This document shows, piece by piece, positions 19,767 through 32,851 of a stretch of DNA of 64,000 bases; position 1 is the stretch's first letter; the number at the start of each line of letters is the position of its first letter. The stretch is from NCBI RefSeq assembly GCF_013314975.1, contig NZ_JABTYH010000001.1:1-64000 (forward strand), read 5' to 3'. This stretch comes from Pseudarthrobacter oxydans (GTDB lineage: Bacteria > Actinomycetota > Actinomycetes > Actinomycetales > Micrococcaceae). The position numbers and the translations under genes were made by a program. The notes below the pieces were generated by a model. That model searched no databases. It saw nothing but the letters and a program-made list of their open reading frames with translations, and had not been told where the DNA came from.

Positions 19767-19884
19767 GGTGCGGGCCGCCGCGCCTCCAAGGACAGCACGC
19801 CCGGCGGCTGCAGTGTGATGAGCACCGCGCCTTCCCGGCACGGCCTCCCGGAAACCCGTGTGGTAATTTTGAACCGCACATGAT

Positions 19885-19930
19885 CCTTTTTTAATTCCGT
19901 CCTGTGAGGCGGGGAAAGGGGAGACGAGCG
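19885..19930 (+). promoter_or_regulatory. PyrR-binding leader of the pyr operon
   Basis: TCCTGTGAGGC (19900-19910) matches the C-N-G-N-G-A-G-G core of PyrR-binding RNA hairpins; TTCC (19895-19898) and GGAA (19913-19916) can close a stem around it. The ribosome binding site AGGGGAG (19917-19923) begins one base later. That arrangement fits translational repression by UMP/UTP-bound PyrR, as known in mycobacteria, and not attenuation, since no terminator is seen. Confidence 0.65.
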
Positions 19931-20518
19931 TTGACTTCTGTCACCAGCGCACCGGTTCCAGCCAGGGTTGTCCTCAGCCAGGCGGACATCGACCGGGCAC
20001 TCACTCGTATTGCCCATGAGATCCTTGAAGCCAACAAGGGATCGCAGGACCTCGTCCTGCTGGGCATCCCGCGCCGTGGTTACCCGCTGGCATTGCGCCT
20101 AGCCGAAAAAATCGCCGCCGCGGACAGCACCGTTGACGCCGCCGCCATTGTTGGCCAGCTGGATGTCACGATGTTCCGCGATGACCTCTCCCACCAGGGG
20201 ACAAGGCCCCCGTATCCCACCAAGCTGCCCCGGACGGGCATCGACAACAAGGTGGTTGTCCTCATTGACGACGTCCTGTACTCCGGCCGCACCATCCGCG
20301 CCGCCCTTGACGCGCTCGTCGACCTTGGCCGTCCGCGCATCGTCCGGCTCGCCGTGCTGATCGACCGAGGCCACCGCGAACTCCCCATCCGTGCCGACCA
20401 CGTGGGCAAGAACCTGCCGACATCATCAGCGGAAAAGGTCCGGGTCCGGCTGGCTGAGACCGACACCGCCCCTGGCGGCACGCCGGTCAACGAGGTTGTC
20501 ATCGAGGGCCGTTCATGA
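19931..20518 (+). CDS. pyrR: bifunctional pyr operon regulator / uracil phosphoribosyltransferase
   Basis: PyrR of 195 residues from TTG 19931, which follows AGGGGAG by seven bases. An in-frame GTG at 19904 lies inside the putative regulatory loop and is less likely. The PRPP-binding loop is [21 protein letters not shown], and [21 protein letters not shown] and [15 protein letters not shown] are family features. It senses uridine nucleotides and binds pyr mRNA, and also has UPRTase activity in relatives. The stop overlaps the pyrB ATG (ATGA). Confidence 0.94.
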   Translation: MTSVTSAPVPARVVLSQADIDRALTRIAHEILEANKGSQDLVLLGIPRRGYPLALRLAEKIAAADSTVDAAAIVGQLDVTMFRDDLSHQGTRPPYPTKLPRTGIDNKVVVLIDDVLYSGRTIRAALDALVDLGRPRIVRLAVLIDRGHRELPIRADHVGKNLPTSSAEKVRVRLAETDTAPGGTPVNEVVIEGRS

Positions 20519-21540
20519 AGCACCTGCTTTCCACCGAAAACCTCAGCCTCGCCAATGCAATCCGTATCCTGGACACCGCCGAGGAGATGGCAGCAGTAGG
20601 CGACCGCGAGGTCAAGAAGCTCCCGGCGCTCCGCGGCCGGACCGTGGTGAACCTCTTCTTCGAGGACTCCACCCGCACCCGGATCTCCTTCGAAGCCGCC
20701 GCTAAGCGGCTCAGTGCCGATGTCATCAACTTCGCGGCCAAAGGCTCCTCTGTGTCCAAGGGTGAGTCCCTGAAGGACACCGCCCAGACGCTGTCCGCCA
20801 TGGGAGCGGACGCCGTCGTCATCCGTCACTGGGCCTCCGGCGCACCGCACCGCCTCGCGGCCACTGACTGGATTGACGCTGCCGTGATCAACGCCGGGGA
20901 CGGCACCCACGAACACCCCACCCAGGCCCTGCTGGATGCGTTCACCATGCGCCGGCACTGGGCTCGCCTGGCCGGCACCGGTTCCGAAGGCGCGGACCTC
21001 AAGGGCATGCGGGTTGCGATCGCCGGGGACGTCCTGCACTCCAGGGTTGCGCGTTCCAACGTCTGGCTGCTCCGTACGCTCGGGGCGGAAGTGACCCTGG
21101 TGGCGCCGCCCACGCTGCTGCCCATCGGCGTCGAAAAGTGGCCGTGCAAGGTCAGCTACGACATGGACGACACCCTTGAGCAGGGCGTCGACGCCGTGAT
21201 GATGCTGCGTGTCCAGGGCGAACGCATGAACGCATCCTTCTTCCCCAGCACCCGTGAGTACTCCCGGCGGTGGGGATTCGATGACAACCGCCTGAAAGCC
21301 CTGGACACGCTGGGCATGAAGGACACCATCATCATGCATCCCGGCCCCATGAACCGTGGCCTGGAAATTTCCGCGGCTGCCGCCGACTCGCCCCGATCCA
21401 CCGTGCTGGCCCAGGTCCGTAACGGCGTCTCGGTGCGGATGGCCGCCCTCTACCTGCTGCTTTCGGGGGACACCCGGGAACCAGCCGCCACCCCCGCCCT
21501 GGCGTACGCCGGCACCCATTCCACCAAGGAGAGCAACTGA
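20515..21540 (+). CDS. pyrB: aspartate carbamoyltransferase catalytic subunit
   Basis: ATCase of 341 residues. It contains the carbamoyl-phosphate site [13 protein letters not shown] (about 44-56), [11 protein letters not shown] and the aspartate-domain [12 protein letters not shown]. It forms carbamoyl-aspartate, the first committed step of UMP synthesis. No pyrI regulatory subunit gene is present. The start overlaps pyrR (ATGA), and pyrC begins at the stop (TGATG). Confidence 0.96.
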   Translation: MKHLLSTENLSLANAIRILDTAEEMAAVGDREVKKLPALRGRTVVNLFFEDSTRTRISFEAAAKRLSADVINFAAKGSSVSKGESLKDTAQTLSAMGADAVVIRHWASGAPHRLAATDWIDAAVINAGDGTHEHPTQALLDAFTMRRHWARLAGTGSEGADLKGMRVAIAGDVLHSRVARSNVWLLRTLGAEVTLVAPPTLLPIGVEKWPCKVSYDMDDTLEQGVDAVMMLRVQGERMNASFFPSTREYSRRWGFDDNRLKALDTLGMKDTIIMHPGPMNRGLEISAAAADSPRSTVLAQVRNGVSVRMAALYLLLSGDTREPAATPALAYAGTHSTKESN

Positions 21541-22889
21541 TGGCAGCCAACACCGGAACCTACCTGATCCGCGGCGCCTCGATCCTGGGCGGCGAACCGG
21601 CGGATCTGCTGATCCGCGACGGCGTCATCGCCGAAACCGGAACCGGCCTTAGCGCCGAAAGCAGCGTCGACGACGTGACCGTCATCGATGCTGCCGGCCT
21701 GGTCGCCCTGCCCGGCATGGTGGACGTGCACACGCACCTCCGCGAACCCGGCCGCGAGGACGCCGAAACCGTGGAGACGGGCACGCGCGCGGCGGCCCTG
21801 GGCGGGTACACCGCCGTGCATGCCATGGCCAACAGCACTCCCGTGGCAGACACCGCGGGCGTTGTGGAGCAGGTCTACACCCTCGGCCGGGCAGCCGGCT
21901 GGGTGGACGTGCGGCCGGTGGGTGCGGTCACCGTGGGCCTGGCGGGCGAGCAGCTGGCCGAGCTGGGGGCCATGGCCGATTCCCGCGCACGCGTCCGCAT
22001 GTTCTCCGACGACGGCATCTGCGTCCACGATCCCGTACTGATGCGCCGTGCGCTGGAGTACGTCAAGGCGTTCGACGGCGTGGTGGCCCAGCACGCGCAG
22101 GAGCCGCGCCTGACCGCCGGCGCCCAGATGAACGAGGGGGAGGTGTCCGCGGTACTCGGCCTGGCCGGCTGGCCCGCCGTTGCCGAGGAAAGCATCATTG
22201 CCCGCGACGTCCTGCTGGCGCAGCACGTCGGCTCCCGGCTGCATGTCTGCCACGTCTCCACCGCCGGCTCCGTGGAAATCATCCGCTGGGCCAAGGAGCG
22301 GGGGATCAACGTCACGGCCGAGGTAACGCCGCACCACCTGCTGCTGACCGACGACCTGGTCCGCAGCTACGACCCCGTCTTCAAGGTCAATCCGCCGCTG
22401 CGCACCGACGCCGACGTCCAGGCGCTGCGCGCAGGCCTGGCGGACGGCACCATCGACGTCGTTGGTACGGACCACGCACCGCACCCCAGCGAGCACAAGG
22501 AGTGCGAGTGGGCGCAGGCAGCCATGGGCATGACGGGCCTGGAAACCGCCCTTTCCGTGGTCCAGCACACCATGATCGAAACGGGCCTCATGACGTGGGC
22601 GGACTTCGCCCGCGTCACCTCCACCGCTGCGGCGAAGATCGGCCGGCTGGCTGACCAGGGCCGCCCGCTGGAAGCGGGGGAGCCCGCCAACGTCATCCTG
22701 GTGGACCCCGCTGCCCGCTGGACTGTTGATCCGTTCCGCATGGCCACCATGGGCCGGAATTCGCCGTTCAAGGGCAGGGAACTGCCCGGCAAGGTGGTGG
22801 CCACGTTCTTCAAGGGGCACCCCACTGTCCTTGACGGTGAACTCAACACGCCGTACCCCTACGCCGACGCAACCGCAGGCGTCGCCTGA
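21540..22889 (+). CDS. pyrC: dihydroorotase
   Basis: Type I dihydroorotase of 449 residues in the amidohydrolase family. The metal site appears as VDVHTHLREPG (about 61-71), with later ligands in HVCHVSTAG and VGTDHAPHP. It cyclises carbamoyl-aspartate to dihydroorotate. It overlaps pyrB and the next gene by one base each, indicating tight coupling. Confidence 0.96.
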   Translation: MAANTGTYLIRGASILGGEPADLLIRDGVIAETGTGLSAESSVDDVTVIDAAGLVALPGMVDVHTHLREPGREDAETVETGTRAAALGGYTAVHAMANSTPVADTAGVVEQVYTLGRAAGWVDVRPVGAVTVGLAGEQLAELGAMADSRARVRMFSDDGICVHDPVLMRRALEYVKAFDGVVAQHAQEPRLTAGAQMNEGEVSAVLGLAGWPAVAEESIIARDVLLAQHVGSRLHVCHVSTAGSVEIIRWAKERGINVTAEVTPHHLLLTDDLVRSYDPVFKVNPPLRTDADVQALRAGLADGTIDVVGTDHAPHPSEHKECEWAQAAMGMTGLETALSVVQHTMIETGLMTWADFARVTSTAAAKIGRLADQGRPLEAGEPANVILVDPAARWTVDPFRMATMGRNSPFKGRELPGKVVATFFKGHPTVLDGELNTPYPYADATAGVA

Positions 22890-23407
22890 TGGACAAAATC
22901 CTTCCGGGACTGGCCATGCTGGCGGTCATCGCCGTCGTCTTTGTCCTCCTCGCCATCGGCTGGCGCAGCAGGCTCCGCCGCCAGTCCGACGTCGGCCTGC
23001 TGCCTGCCGTGCCCGCCGAACCTGGCAAGCCGATCGCCGGTGCCGAGGGGCAGTACGTGGCCACCACCACCGCCGGCGACTGGCTTGACCGGATCGCCGT
23101 CCACGGCCTGGGCATCAGGACCACCTCGATTCTCGAGGTGTATCCGCACGGCGTCCTTTTCGACCGGTCGGGCGCTCCGGCCCTCTACATCCCGGCCGCA
23201 TCACTTACCGGCGTCCGGCAGGACAGCGGCATGGCAGGTAAGTTCGTGGAAAAGGACGGACTCCTGGTCCTGTCCTGGGTACACGGCAGCCACGAACTGG
23301 ACTCCGGCTTCCGCACCCGCCGTGCGGCGGACAAGGGCCGGCTCTTCGACGCACTTCAGGAATTGATTTCTTCAGCCCCGGCGGCTGACGCCAACAGTGG
23401 AAAGTAA
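22889..23407 (+). CDS. conserved membrane protein inside the pyr operon
   Basis: A 172-residue protein with one N-terminal membrane helix (about 5-24). A soluble domain follows that looks beta-rich (residues about 45-150: [46 protein letters not shown]). A similar membrane protein lies between pyrC and carA in mycobacteria (Rv1382 position), so the neighbourhood is conserved although the function is unknown. The domain might be PH-like; this is a guess from the strand pattern. The start overlaps the pyrC stop (TGATG). Confidence 0.75.
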   Translation: MDKILPGLAMLAVIAVVFVLLAIGWRSRLRRQSDVGLLPAVPAEPGKPIAGAEGQYVATTTAGDWLDRIAVHGLGIRTTSILEVYPHGVLFDRSGAPALYIPAASLTGVRQDSGMAGKFVEKDGLLVLSWVHGSHELDSGFRTRRAADKGRLFDALQELISSAPAADANSGK

Positions 23408-23411
23408 GACA

Positions 23412-24685
23412 GTGACAACAAACACAGCAGTAAACGCCCCGGTTTCCGCTCCAGCTGCGCTGGTCCTTGAAGACGGCCGCATTTTCCGCGGAAGCAGCTA
23501 CGGCGCCACCGGAACCGCCCTCGGAGAAGCGGTCTTCGCCACCGGCATGACCGGCTACCAGGAAACCATCACCGACCCCTCCTACGCACGCCAGCTCGTG
23601 GTCCAGACGGCGCCGCACATCGGCAACACCGGCGTGAACAGCGAGGACGCCGAGTCCCGCCGCATCTGGGTTGCGGGCTACATTGTCCGCGACGCCGCCC
23701 GCCGCCCCTCCAACTGGCGCTCCGAGCGCTCACTGGATGAGGAACTGGTGGAGCAGGGAATCGTCGGGATCCAGGGCGTGGATACCCGTGCGATCACCCG
23801 GCACCTGCGCGAGCACAAGACCATGCGCGCCGGCATCTTCTCCGGGGAGGCCGCCCAGGCCACGGACAAGGAACTGGTCGACGCCGTCCTGGCCAGCGCC
23901 CCCATGGAGGGCTCACGGCTGGCCGAGGAAGTCAGCGTTGACGAGGCCTACGTCGTGGAGCCGAAGGACCATGGCTGGGAAGGCGACCCCCGGTTCACCA
24001 TCGCGGCGATCGACCTTGGCATCAAGGCCATGACTCCGGTCCGCTTCGCCGAGCGCGGCGTCCGCGTCCACGTGCTGCCCGCCACCGCCACGCTGGAGGA
24101 CGTGAAGGCCGTCAACCCCGATGGCTTCTTTATGTCCAACGGCCCCGGCGACCCCGCCACGGCAGATGCCCAGGTCAAGCTGCTCCGCTCCGTCCTGGAC
24201 GAAAAGCTGCCCTACTTCGGCATCTGCTTCGGCAACCAGATCCTGGGCCGCGCACTGGGCTTCGGCACCTACAAGCTCCGTTACGGCCACCGCGGCATCA
24301 ACCAGCCCGTCATGGACCGCCGCACCGGCAAGGTGGAGATCACCTCCCAGAACCACGGCTTTGCCGTGGACGCACCGCTCGACGGCGCCACGCAGGCTCC
24401 GGAGGAACGGTACGGCCGCGTGGAGGTCAGCCACGTCAGCCTGAACGACGACGTCGTGGAAGGGCTCGCCTGCCTGGACATCCCCGCTTTCTCCGTGCAG
24501 TACCACCCCGAGGCCGCGGCCGGCCCGCACGACGCCGCCTACCTGTTCGACCGCTTCATCGAGCTGATGGAGGGCACCCGGGACGGCAGGACCGCGAACC
24601 TGTCCAAGGAGCCCGTGGACGCCGCGCACCCAGCCGGCGCGGCAACGCCGAATCATTCCGACAACAAGACTGAGGACAAGAAGTA

Positions 24686-24686
<1 letters not shown>
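23412..24686 (+). CDS. carA: carbamoyl-phosphate synthase small subunit (glutaminase)
   Basis: CarA of 424 residues. The N-terminal domain has [20 protein letters not shown]. The C-terminal class I glutamine amidotransferase carries the nucleophile Cys in [16 protein letters not shown] and the His/Glu pair in SVQYHPEA. It supplies ammonia to CarB. GTG 23412 is preferred because GGAAAG lies seven bases upstream; another GTG at 23397 overlaps the previous gene. The carB ATG overlaps its TAA by one base. Confidence 0.96.
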
Positions 24687-27992
<3,306 letters not shown>

Positions 27993-28000
<8 letters not shown>

Positions 28001-28865
28001 GCAGGCAGTGCCGTCCGCCGGTGCACCCGGCCGGGAGTCTTTCGGCTCCCGGCTGGGTGCCGCCATGGCCGCCCGCGGGCCCCTCTGCGTCGGCATCGAC
28101 CCGCACCCAGCCCTGCTGAAGGGCTGGGGGCTGGACGACGACGCCGCAGGGCTGAGGCGCTTTTCGCTGACGGTTTTGGAGGCCGTGGGTTCCCTCGCTG
28201 CCGCCATCAAGCCCCAGGTGGCGCTGTACGAACGCCATGGCTCCGCCGGGATGGCCGTCCTTGAAGAGCTTCTTGCCGAAGCCCGCGACGAGAAGGTACT
28301 CACCATCGCCGACGCCAAGCGCGGTGACATCGGCTCCACCATGGCGGCCTATGCCGACGCCTGGCTCCGGGACGATTCCCCCCTCGCTGCGGACTCGGTA
28401 ACGCTCAGTCCCTACCTAGGCTTCGAGTCACTGCGCCCCGCGCTGGACCTGGCAGCCCGGACCGGCCGCGGCGTCTTCGTCCTCGCACTCACGTCCAACC
28501 CCGAGGGCGCCTCCGTCCAGCACGTCGGGGGAGCGGACTCCGTCGCCCGCAGGATCACGCAGTCGGCTGCGGCGGAAAACCGCCGCTACCAGGGAAACCT
28601 CGGCTCCGTGGGCCTGGTGGTGGGTGCAACCGTGGGGTCGGCCCTTACCGAACTGGACCTGGACCTGGCCGCTGTGCGCGGCCCGGTCCTGGCCCCGGGC
28701 CTTGGAGCCCAGGGGGCCACGCCCGCCGACCTCCGCGCCACGTTCGGCGCCGCCTACCCGCAGGTCCTCGGCACCTCGAGCAGGGACATCCTGTCTGCCG
28801 GGCCGGAACAGCGCGGCCTGAGGGACGCGGCGCAACGGACCCTTGACGGACTCCGCGGCGAATAG
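27993..28865 (+). CDS. pyrF: orotidine 5'-phosphate decarboxylase
   Basis: Type 2 OMP decarboxylase of 290 residues. The catalytic stretch is [19 protein letters not shown], with [14 protein letters not shown] near the N-terminus and a phosphate-binding region near [14 protein letters not shown]. It catalyses the last step to UMP. The ATG lies within the end of carB (eight-base overlap). It closes the operon; pyrD and pyrE, needed between pyrC and pyrF, are not in the window. Confidence 0.95.
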
Positions 28866-28886
28866 TGGTCCGTTTGAGCTGATGCA

Positions 28887-28915
28887 TTGATTCGGACAGC
28901 ACCAAAGGGTAGTTT
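28887..28915 (+). promoter_or_regulatory. candidate promoter of the mihF-gmk-rpoZ run
   Basis: TTGATT (28887-28892) and TAGTTT (28910-28915) are separated by exactly 17 bases, 22 bases after the pyrF stop. A leader of about 50 bases would precede mihF. Confidence 0.5.
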
Positions 28916-28975
28916 CAGGACAGGTCCAAGGGCGGTCGCCCCTGGACCCGTCCACCGAATCCGGGGGTGTGCACC

Positions 28976-29293
28976 ATGGTCCTGCGGCCGTTATCCGCAT
29001 CGGAACGGGCTGAGGCCCTGAACAAGGCAGCAGCAGCCAGGGCCACCCGTGCGGCGGCCAAGGAAAGCCTTAAAAACGGCGAGAGGTCTGCCGCGGACAT
29101 CATCAGCTCCGCGCTGCAGGACGAGGCACTCGCCCGGATGAGGGTCTCCGAACTCCTTGAGGCGCTTCCCGGCATCGGAAAGGTGCGGGCCGCTGCCATC
29201 ATGGACCAGCTGGGGATAGCGGCGTCCCGCAGGGTCCGCGGGCTGGGCATCCACCAGCGCCGCGCGCTGGTAGATTTTATAGACGAGAGTTAG
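28976..29293 (+). CDS. mihF: actinobacterial integration host factor
   Basis: A 105-residue actinobacterial-type IHF, a nucleoid protein unrelated to E. coli IHF. The basic Ala-rich N-terminal helix ([22 protein letters not shown]) is followed by the helix-two-turn-helix region [34 protein letters not shown], which matches mycobacterial mIHF closely. It binds and bends DNA and is essential in mycobacteria. ATG 28976 gives the shorter form; GTG 28967 is nine bases upstream in frame. It is the usual neighbour of gmk. Confidence 0.93.
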   Translation: MVLRPLSASERAEALNKAAAARATRAAAKESLKNGERSAADIISSALQDEALARMRVSELLEALPGIGKVRAAAIMDQLGIAASRRVRGLGIHQRRALVDFIDES

Positions 29294-29312
29294 GGCGGGC
29301 CGAAGCCCGCCC
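29293..29312 (+). terminator. GC hairpin between mihF and gmk
   Basis: GGGCGGGC (29293-29300) pairs perfectly with GCCCGCCC (29305-29312) around CGAA, starting on the last base of the mihF stop. No T tract follows, so it may be a partial terminator or a processing or stability element that lets mihF be expressed above gmk. Confidence 0.5.
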
Positions 29313-29339
29313 ACCCCCCAAACCCCGGCAAAGGAATAC

Positions 29340-29936
29340 GTGAGCAAGAAACCTGGACTGACAGTCCTCGCTGGTCCGACGGCTGTTGGCAAAGGCACCG
29401 TGTCCACTTACATCCGCGACAACTATCCCGAGGTGTGGCTGTCCGTGTCCGCCACCACCCGGGCACCCCGTCCCGGCGAACAGGACGGCGTCCATTACTT
29501 CTTCAAGTCCAAGGACGAGTTCGAGCAGCTTGTCGCTGACGGCGAGCTCCTCGAATGGGCCGTGGTCCACGGGCAGAACACGTACGGGACCCTGAAAAGC
29601 ACCGTCAACCAGGCCATTGCCGAGGGCCGGTCCGTGCTCCTGGAAATAGACCTCCAGGGTGCCAGGCAGGTGAAGGCGGCCGTACCGGATGCACAATTTG
29701 TCTTCCTGGCCCCGCCCAGCTGGGACGAAATGGTCCGCCGGCTTGTGGGCCGCGGCACGGAAACCCCGGAGGAACAGCAGCGCCGGCTGGAAACCGCTAA
29801 ACTGGAACTTGCTGCTGAACCGGAGTTCGACTACACCGTCATCAATGACGACGTTCGCCGGGCAGCGGACGAGCTTGTTTCACTCATGGGGCTGACCCCG
29901 CACCCGCATGGAGCGCCGGAACCGTCAGCCCGCTAG
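29340..29936 (+). CDS. gmk: guanylate kinase
   Basis: GMP kinase of 198 residues. The P-loop is [14 protein letters not shown] (about 10-23), followed by [19 protein letters not shown] and the lid region [19 protein letters not shown]. It phosphorylates GMP to GDP. AAAGGAA precedes the GTG start by five bases. It sits in the conserved order mihF-gmk-rpoZ-coaBC-metK-priA, with rpoZ starting 15 bases after its stop. Confidence 0.96.
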   Translation: MSKKPGLTVLAGPTAVGKGTVSTYIRDNYPEVWLSVSATTRAPRPGEQDGVHYFFKSKDEFEQLVADGELLEWAVVHGQNTYGTLKSTVNQAIAEGRSVLLEIDLQGARQVKAAVPDAQFVFLAPPSWDEMVRRLVGRGTETPEEQQRRLETAKLELAAEPEFDYTVINDDVRRAADELVSLMGLTPHPHGAPEPSAR

Positions 29937-29951
29937 AACTTTGGAGAATTC

Positions 29952-30212
29952 GTGTCCACGAACCTTGAAGGCATCATCAACCCGCCGATCGACTCGCTGC
30001 TCGAGGCAGCCGACTCCAAGTACGGCCTGGTGATTTTCGGTGCCAAGCGTGCTCGTCAGATCAACGCTTACTACGCCCAGCTGCATGAGGGCCTCTTCGA
30101 ATACGTCGGCCCGCTGGTTGACACCAAGCTGAACGAGAAGTCGCTGTCGATCGCCCTGCGCGAGATCAACGAGGGCAAGCTGGTTTCCACGCCGATCGAA
30201 GCTGCAGAGTAA
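29952..30212 (+). CDS. rpoZ: RNA polymerase omega subunit
   Basis: Omega of 86 residues with the conserved [34 protein letters not shown] and the C-terminal [13 protein letters not shown]. It helps assemble beta' into RNA polymerase. GGAG lies shortly before the GTG start. It follows gmk, as in most actinobacteria and many other bacteria. Confidence 0.95.
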   Translation: MSTNLEGIINPPIDSLLEAADSKYGLVIFGAKRARQINAYYAQLHEGLFEYVGPLVDTKLNEKSLSIALREINEGKLVSTPIEAAE

Positions 30213-30250
30213 AACTGCCGCCGAACTGACTTGCTGTTGACGGAGGTCAC

Positions 30251-31492
30251 GTGCGCATAGTCCTCGGAGTCGGGGGAGGGATTGCCGCCTACAAGGTGGC
30301 ATCGCTCCTCCGGCTTTTTACTGAAGCCGGCCACAACGTCACGGTGATCCCCACCGAGGCGTCCACCCGGTTCGTTGGCACTGCCACGTGGGAGGCGCTG
30401 TCCGGAAATCCGGTCAGCAACAGCGTCTTCGACGACGTCCACCAGGTCAACCACGTCCGGCTGGGCCACGAGGCTGACCTGATCGTCATCGCCCCGGCCA
30501 CCGCTGACCTCCTGGCCAAGGCGGCCACCGGACAGGCCGGGGACCTGCTGACGAACACCCTGCTGATGGCCCGCGGCCCTGTGCTGTTCGCGCCCGCCAT
30601 GCACACGGAAATGTGGCAGCACGCGGCAACCCGGGCCAACGTCGAAACGTTGCGCAGCCGCGGTGCAGCCGTTCTGGAACCCGCCAGCGGCCGGCTGACG
30701 GGCGCCGATTCAGGTCCGGGCAGGCTCCCCGAACCGGAAGCCATTTTCGACGCCGCCATGGCCCTGGTGCAGGGGCAGTCGGATTTCCAGCTGCCGCTGG
30801 CCGGACGCACCGTCACCATCAGCGCCGGCGGAACCCGCGAGCCCCTGGATCCGGTCCGCTTCCTGGGCAACAGGTCCTCCGGAAAGCAGGGAGTCGCCTT
30901 GGCCGTCGCAGCCCGGAACGCCGGCGCAACCGTCCGCCTGCTCGCAGCCCATATGGACGTTCCCCCGCCGGCCGGCGTCGAGGTGGTGCCTGTGGAGACA
31001 GCCCTGCAACTGCGGGAAGCCGCCCTTGCCGCGGCAGCTGACTCCGACGTAGTTATCATGTCCGCTGCGGTGGCGGACTTCCGTCCCGCGGCCGTCTCCG
31101 ACACCAAGATCAAGAAGCGCGACGACCGGGAGGACCCCGTCATCACGCTGGTCCGCAACCCGGACATCCTGCACGAACTGGTGGATCTCCGGAACAGCGC
31201 GGCCCCGGGCAGGCGGCAGCAGCTGATCGTCGGCTTTGCGGCTGAGACCGGGGACAGCGACGGTGACGTCCTGGCGCACGCCCGGGCGAAGCTGCAGCGC
31301 AAAGGCTGCGACCTCCTGGTGGTCAACCATGTGGGCACGGACAAGGTCTTCGGGCAGGACACCAATTCGGTGGTCATCCTGGCCCGCTCCGGCTCCGAAC
31401 CACAGGAGGCGTCCGGGACCAAGACGGAGGTTTCGGCAGCCATCATCAGCCGGATCTCCGCTGAACTGAATTCCGTTTCGCCCCGCACCTGA
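30251..31492 (+). CDS. coaBC: phosphopantothenoylcysteine decarboxylase / phosphopantothenate-cysteine ligase
   Basis: Bifunctional CoaBC of 413 residues. The N-terminal flavoprotein CoaC domain (about 1-185) has GVGGGIAAYKVASLLR, the active-site His in FDDVHQVNHVRLG and PAMHTEMW. The C-terminal CoaB ligase (about 190-410) has ISAGGTREPLDPVRFLGNRSSGKQG and AAVADFRP. It makes 4'-phosphopantetheine for coenzyme A. GGAGG precedes the GTG start. A short gap with a hairpin separates it from metK. Confidence 0.95.
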   Translation: MRIVLGVGGGIAAYKVASLLRLFTEAGHNVTVIPTEASTRFVGTATWEALSGNPVSNSVFDDVHQVNHVRLGHEADLIVIAPATADLLAKAATGQAGDLLTNTLLMARGPVLFAPAMHTEMWQHAATRANVETLRSRGAAVLEPASGRLTGADSGPGRLPEPEAIFDAAMALVQGQSDFQLPLAGRTVTISAGGTREPLDPVRFLGNRSSGKQGVALAVAARNAGATVRLLAAHMDVPPPAGVEVVPVETALQLREAALAAAADSDVVIMSAAVADFRPAAVSDTKIKKRDDREDPVITLVRNPDILHELVDLRNSAAPGRRQQLIVGFAAETGDSDGDVLAHARAKLQRKGCDLLVVNHVGTDKVFGQDTNSVVILARSGSEPQEASGTKTEVSAAIISRISAELNSVSPRT

Positions 31493-31523
31493 GTGTGTTT
31501 CAGGCCACGTCTGCTTAGCACGA

Positions 31524-31541
31524 AGACATCTCCTGATGTCT
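31524..31541 (+). other. 7-bp hairpin upstream of metK
   Basis: AGACATC (31524-31530) pairs perfectly with GATGTCT (31535-31541) around TCCT. There is no T run. It lies between coaBC and the metK start, just upstream of a -10-like TAAGGT, so it may be an operator or a weak terminator. Confidence 0.35.
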
Positions 31542-31568
31542 CCTGGCGGGTGTCCGTATTCCAACCAG

Positions 31569-31580
31569 TAAGGTAGTTGA
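31569..31580 (+). promoter_or_regulatory. TANNNT-N6-start at metK
   Basis: TAAGGT (31569-31574) lies six bases before GTG 31581, the geometry of a leaderless promoter. The same bases contain AAGG seven bases before the GTG and could instead be a weak ribosome binding site. Confidence 0.4.
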
Positions 31581-32816
31581 GTGACTTTACCGCTGCACCT
31601 TCCCCACACGTCCGGGGCCACGCCCAACGCGCTTCGGCTCTTCACCTCCGAGTCGGTTACCGAGGGCCATCCGGACAAGATCTGCGACCAGATCAGTGAT
31701 GCCATCCTGGATGCGCTGCTGGCTGCGGACCCGGAATCGCGGGTAGCGGTGGAAACCATGGCCACCACAGGCCTGGTCCACGTTGCAGGCGAAGTCACCA
31801 CTGATGCCTACGTCGAGATCCCCCAGATCGTGCGCGAGACCATCCTGGGCATCGGCTACGACTCCTCGGCCAACGGTTTCGATGGCGCCCGCTGTGGCGT
31901 GTCCGTGTCCATCGGCCAGCAGTCCAACGACATTGCCGGCGGCGTGTTCAACTCGCTGGAAGCCCGCGAAGGGCGGCAGGAGGACGACTACGACCTCCAG
32001 GGCGCCGGCGACCAGGGCCTGATGTTCGGCTACGCCAGCGACGAAACTCCCTCTTACATGCCGGTGCCCATCTGGCTTGCGCACCGGCTGTCCGAGCGGC
32101 TCACCGAAGTCCGCAAATCGGGCGAACTGGCCTACCTCCGCCCGGACGGCAAGACCCAGGTGACTGTCGGTTACGACAAGGATGTCCCGGTCTCCGTCGA
32201 AACCGTTGTGATCAGCAGCCAGCACGCCGAAGGCGCAAGCCTGGACCAGCTCCGCGCGGACCTCGCCGCCCTCGTCATTAAGCCGGTGCTGGCAGGGGCC
32301 AACCTTGACCTCTCCCGCGCCCGCAACATCCTCAACCCCGCCGGCGAGTTCGTCATCGGCGGCCCCGTTGGGGACGCCGGCCTGACCGGGCGCAAGATCA
32401 TCGTGGACACCTACGGGGGCATGGCCCGGCACGGCGGCGGCGCCTTCTCGGGCAAGGACCCGTCAAAGGTGGACCGCTCTGCCGCGTACGCCATGCGCTG
32501 GGTTGCCAAGAACGTGGTGGCCGCAGGGCTGGCCAAGCGTGCGGAAATCCAGATCGCCTACGCCATCGGCCAGGCCCGTCCGGTGGGCACGTACGTGGAA
32601 ACATTCGGCACGGAAACGGTTGATCCGGCCCGCATCAGCGCCGCCATCGCGGAGATTTTCGACCTGCGCCCCCGCGCCATCATCGACGCACTGGACCTGA
32701 AACGGCCCATCTACGCCAAGACCGCCGCCCACGGCCACTTTGGCCGCGATGAACCGGACTTCACCTGGGAGCGGCTGGACCGCGTGGACGACCTGAAGGC
32801 GTTCTTCAACGCCTAG
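31581..32816 (+). CDS. metK: S-adenosylmethionine synthetase
   Basis: MAT of 411 residues. It shows [23 protein letters not shown] at the N-terminus, the [12 protein letters not shown] hexapeptide-type signature and [20 protein letters not shown]. It makes AdoMet from methionine and ATP. No SAM riboswitch precedes it. It follows coaBC and precedes priA in the conserved order. Confidence 0.97.
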   Translation: MTLPLHLPHTSGATPNALRLFTSESVTEGHPDKICDQISDAILDALLAADPESRVAVETMATTGLVHVAGEVTTDAYVEIPQIVRETILGIGYDSSANGFDGARCGVSVSIGQQSNDIAGGVFNSLEAREGRQEDDYDLQGAGDQGLMFGYASDETPSYMPVPIWLAHRLSERLTEVRKSGELAYLRPDGKTQVTVGYDKDVPVSVETVVISSQHAEGASLDQLRADLAALVIKPVLAGANLDLSRARNILNPAGEFVIGGPVGDAGLTGRKIIVDTYGGMARHGGGAFSGKDPSKVDRSAAYAMRWVAKNVVAAGLAKRAEIQIAYAIGQARPVGTYVETFGTETVDPARISAAIAEIFDLRPRAIIDALDLKRPIYAKTAAHGHFGRDEPDFTWERLDRVDDLKAFFNA

Positions 32817-32851
32817 GCCCCGGGCTGCAGGCCCGCTTCCGGCCTGTATCC

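Noticed and set aside
31493..31580. SAM riboswitch upstream of metK
   Set aside because: The gap is only 88 bases and shows only one small hairpin; no SAM-riboswitch core was recognised.
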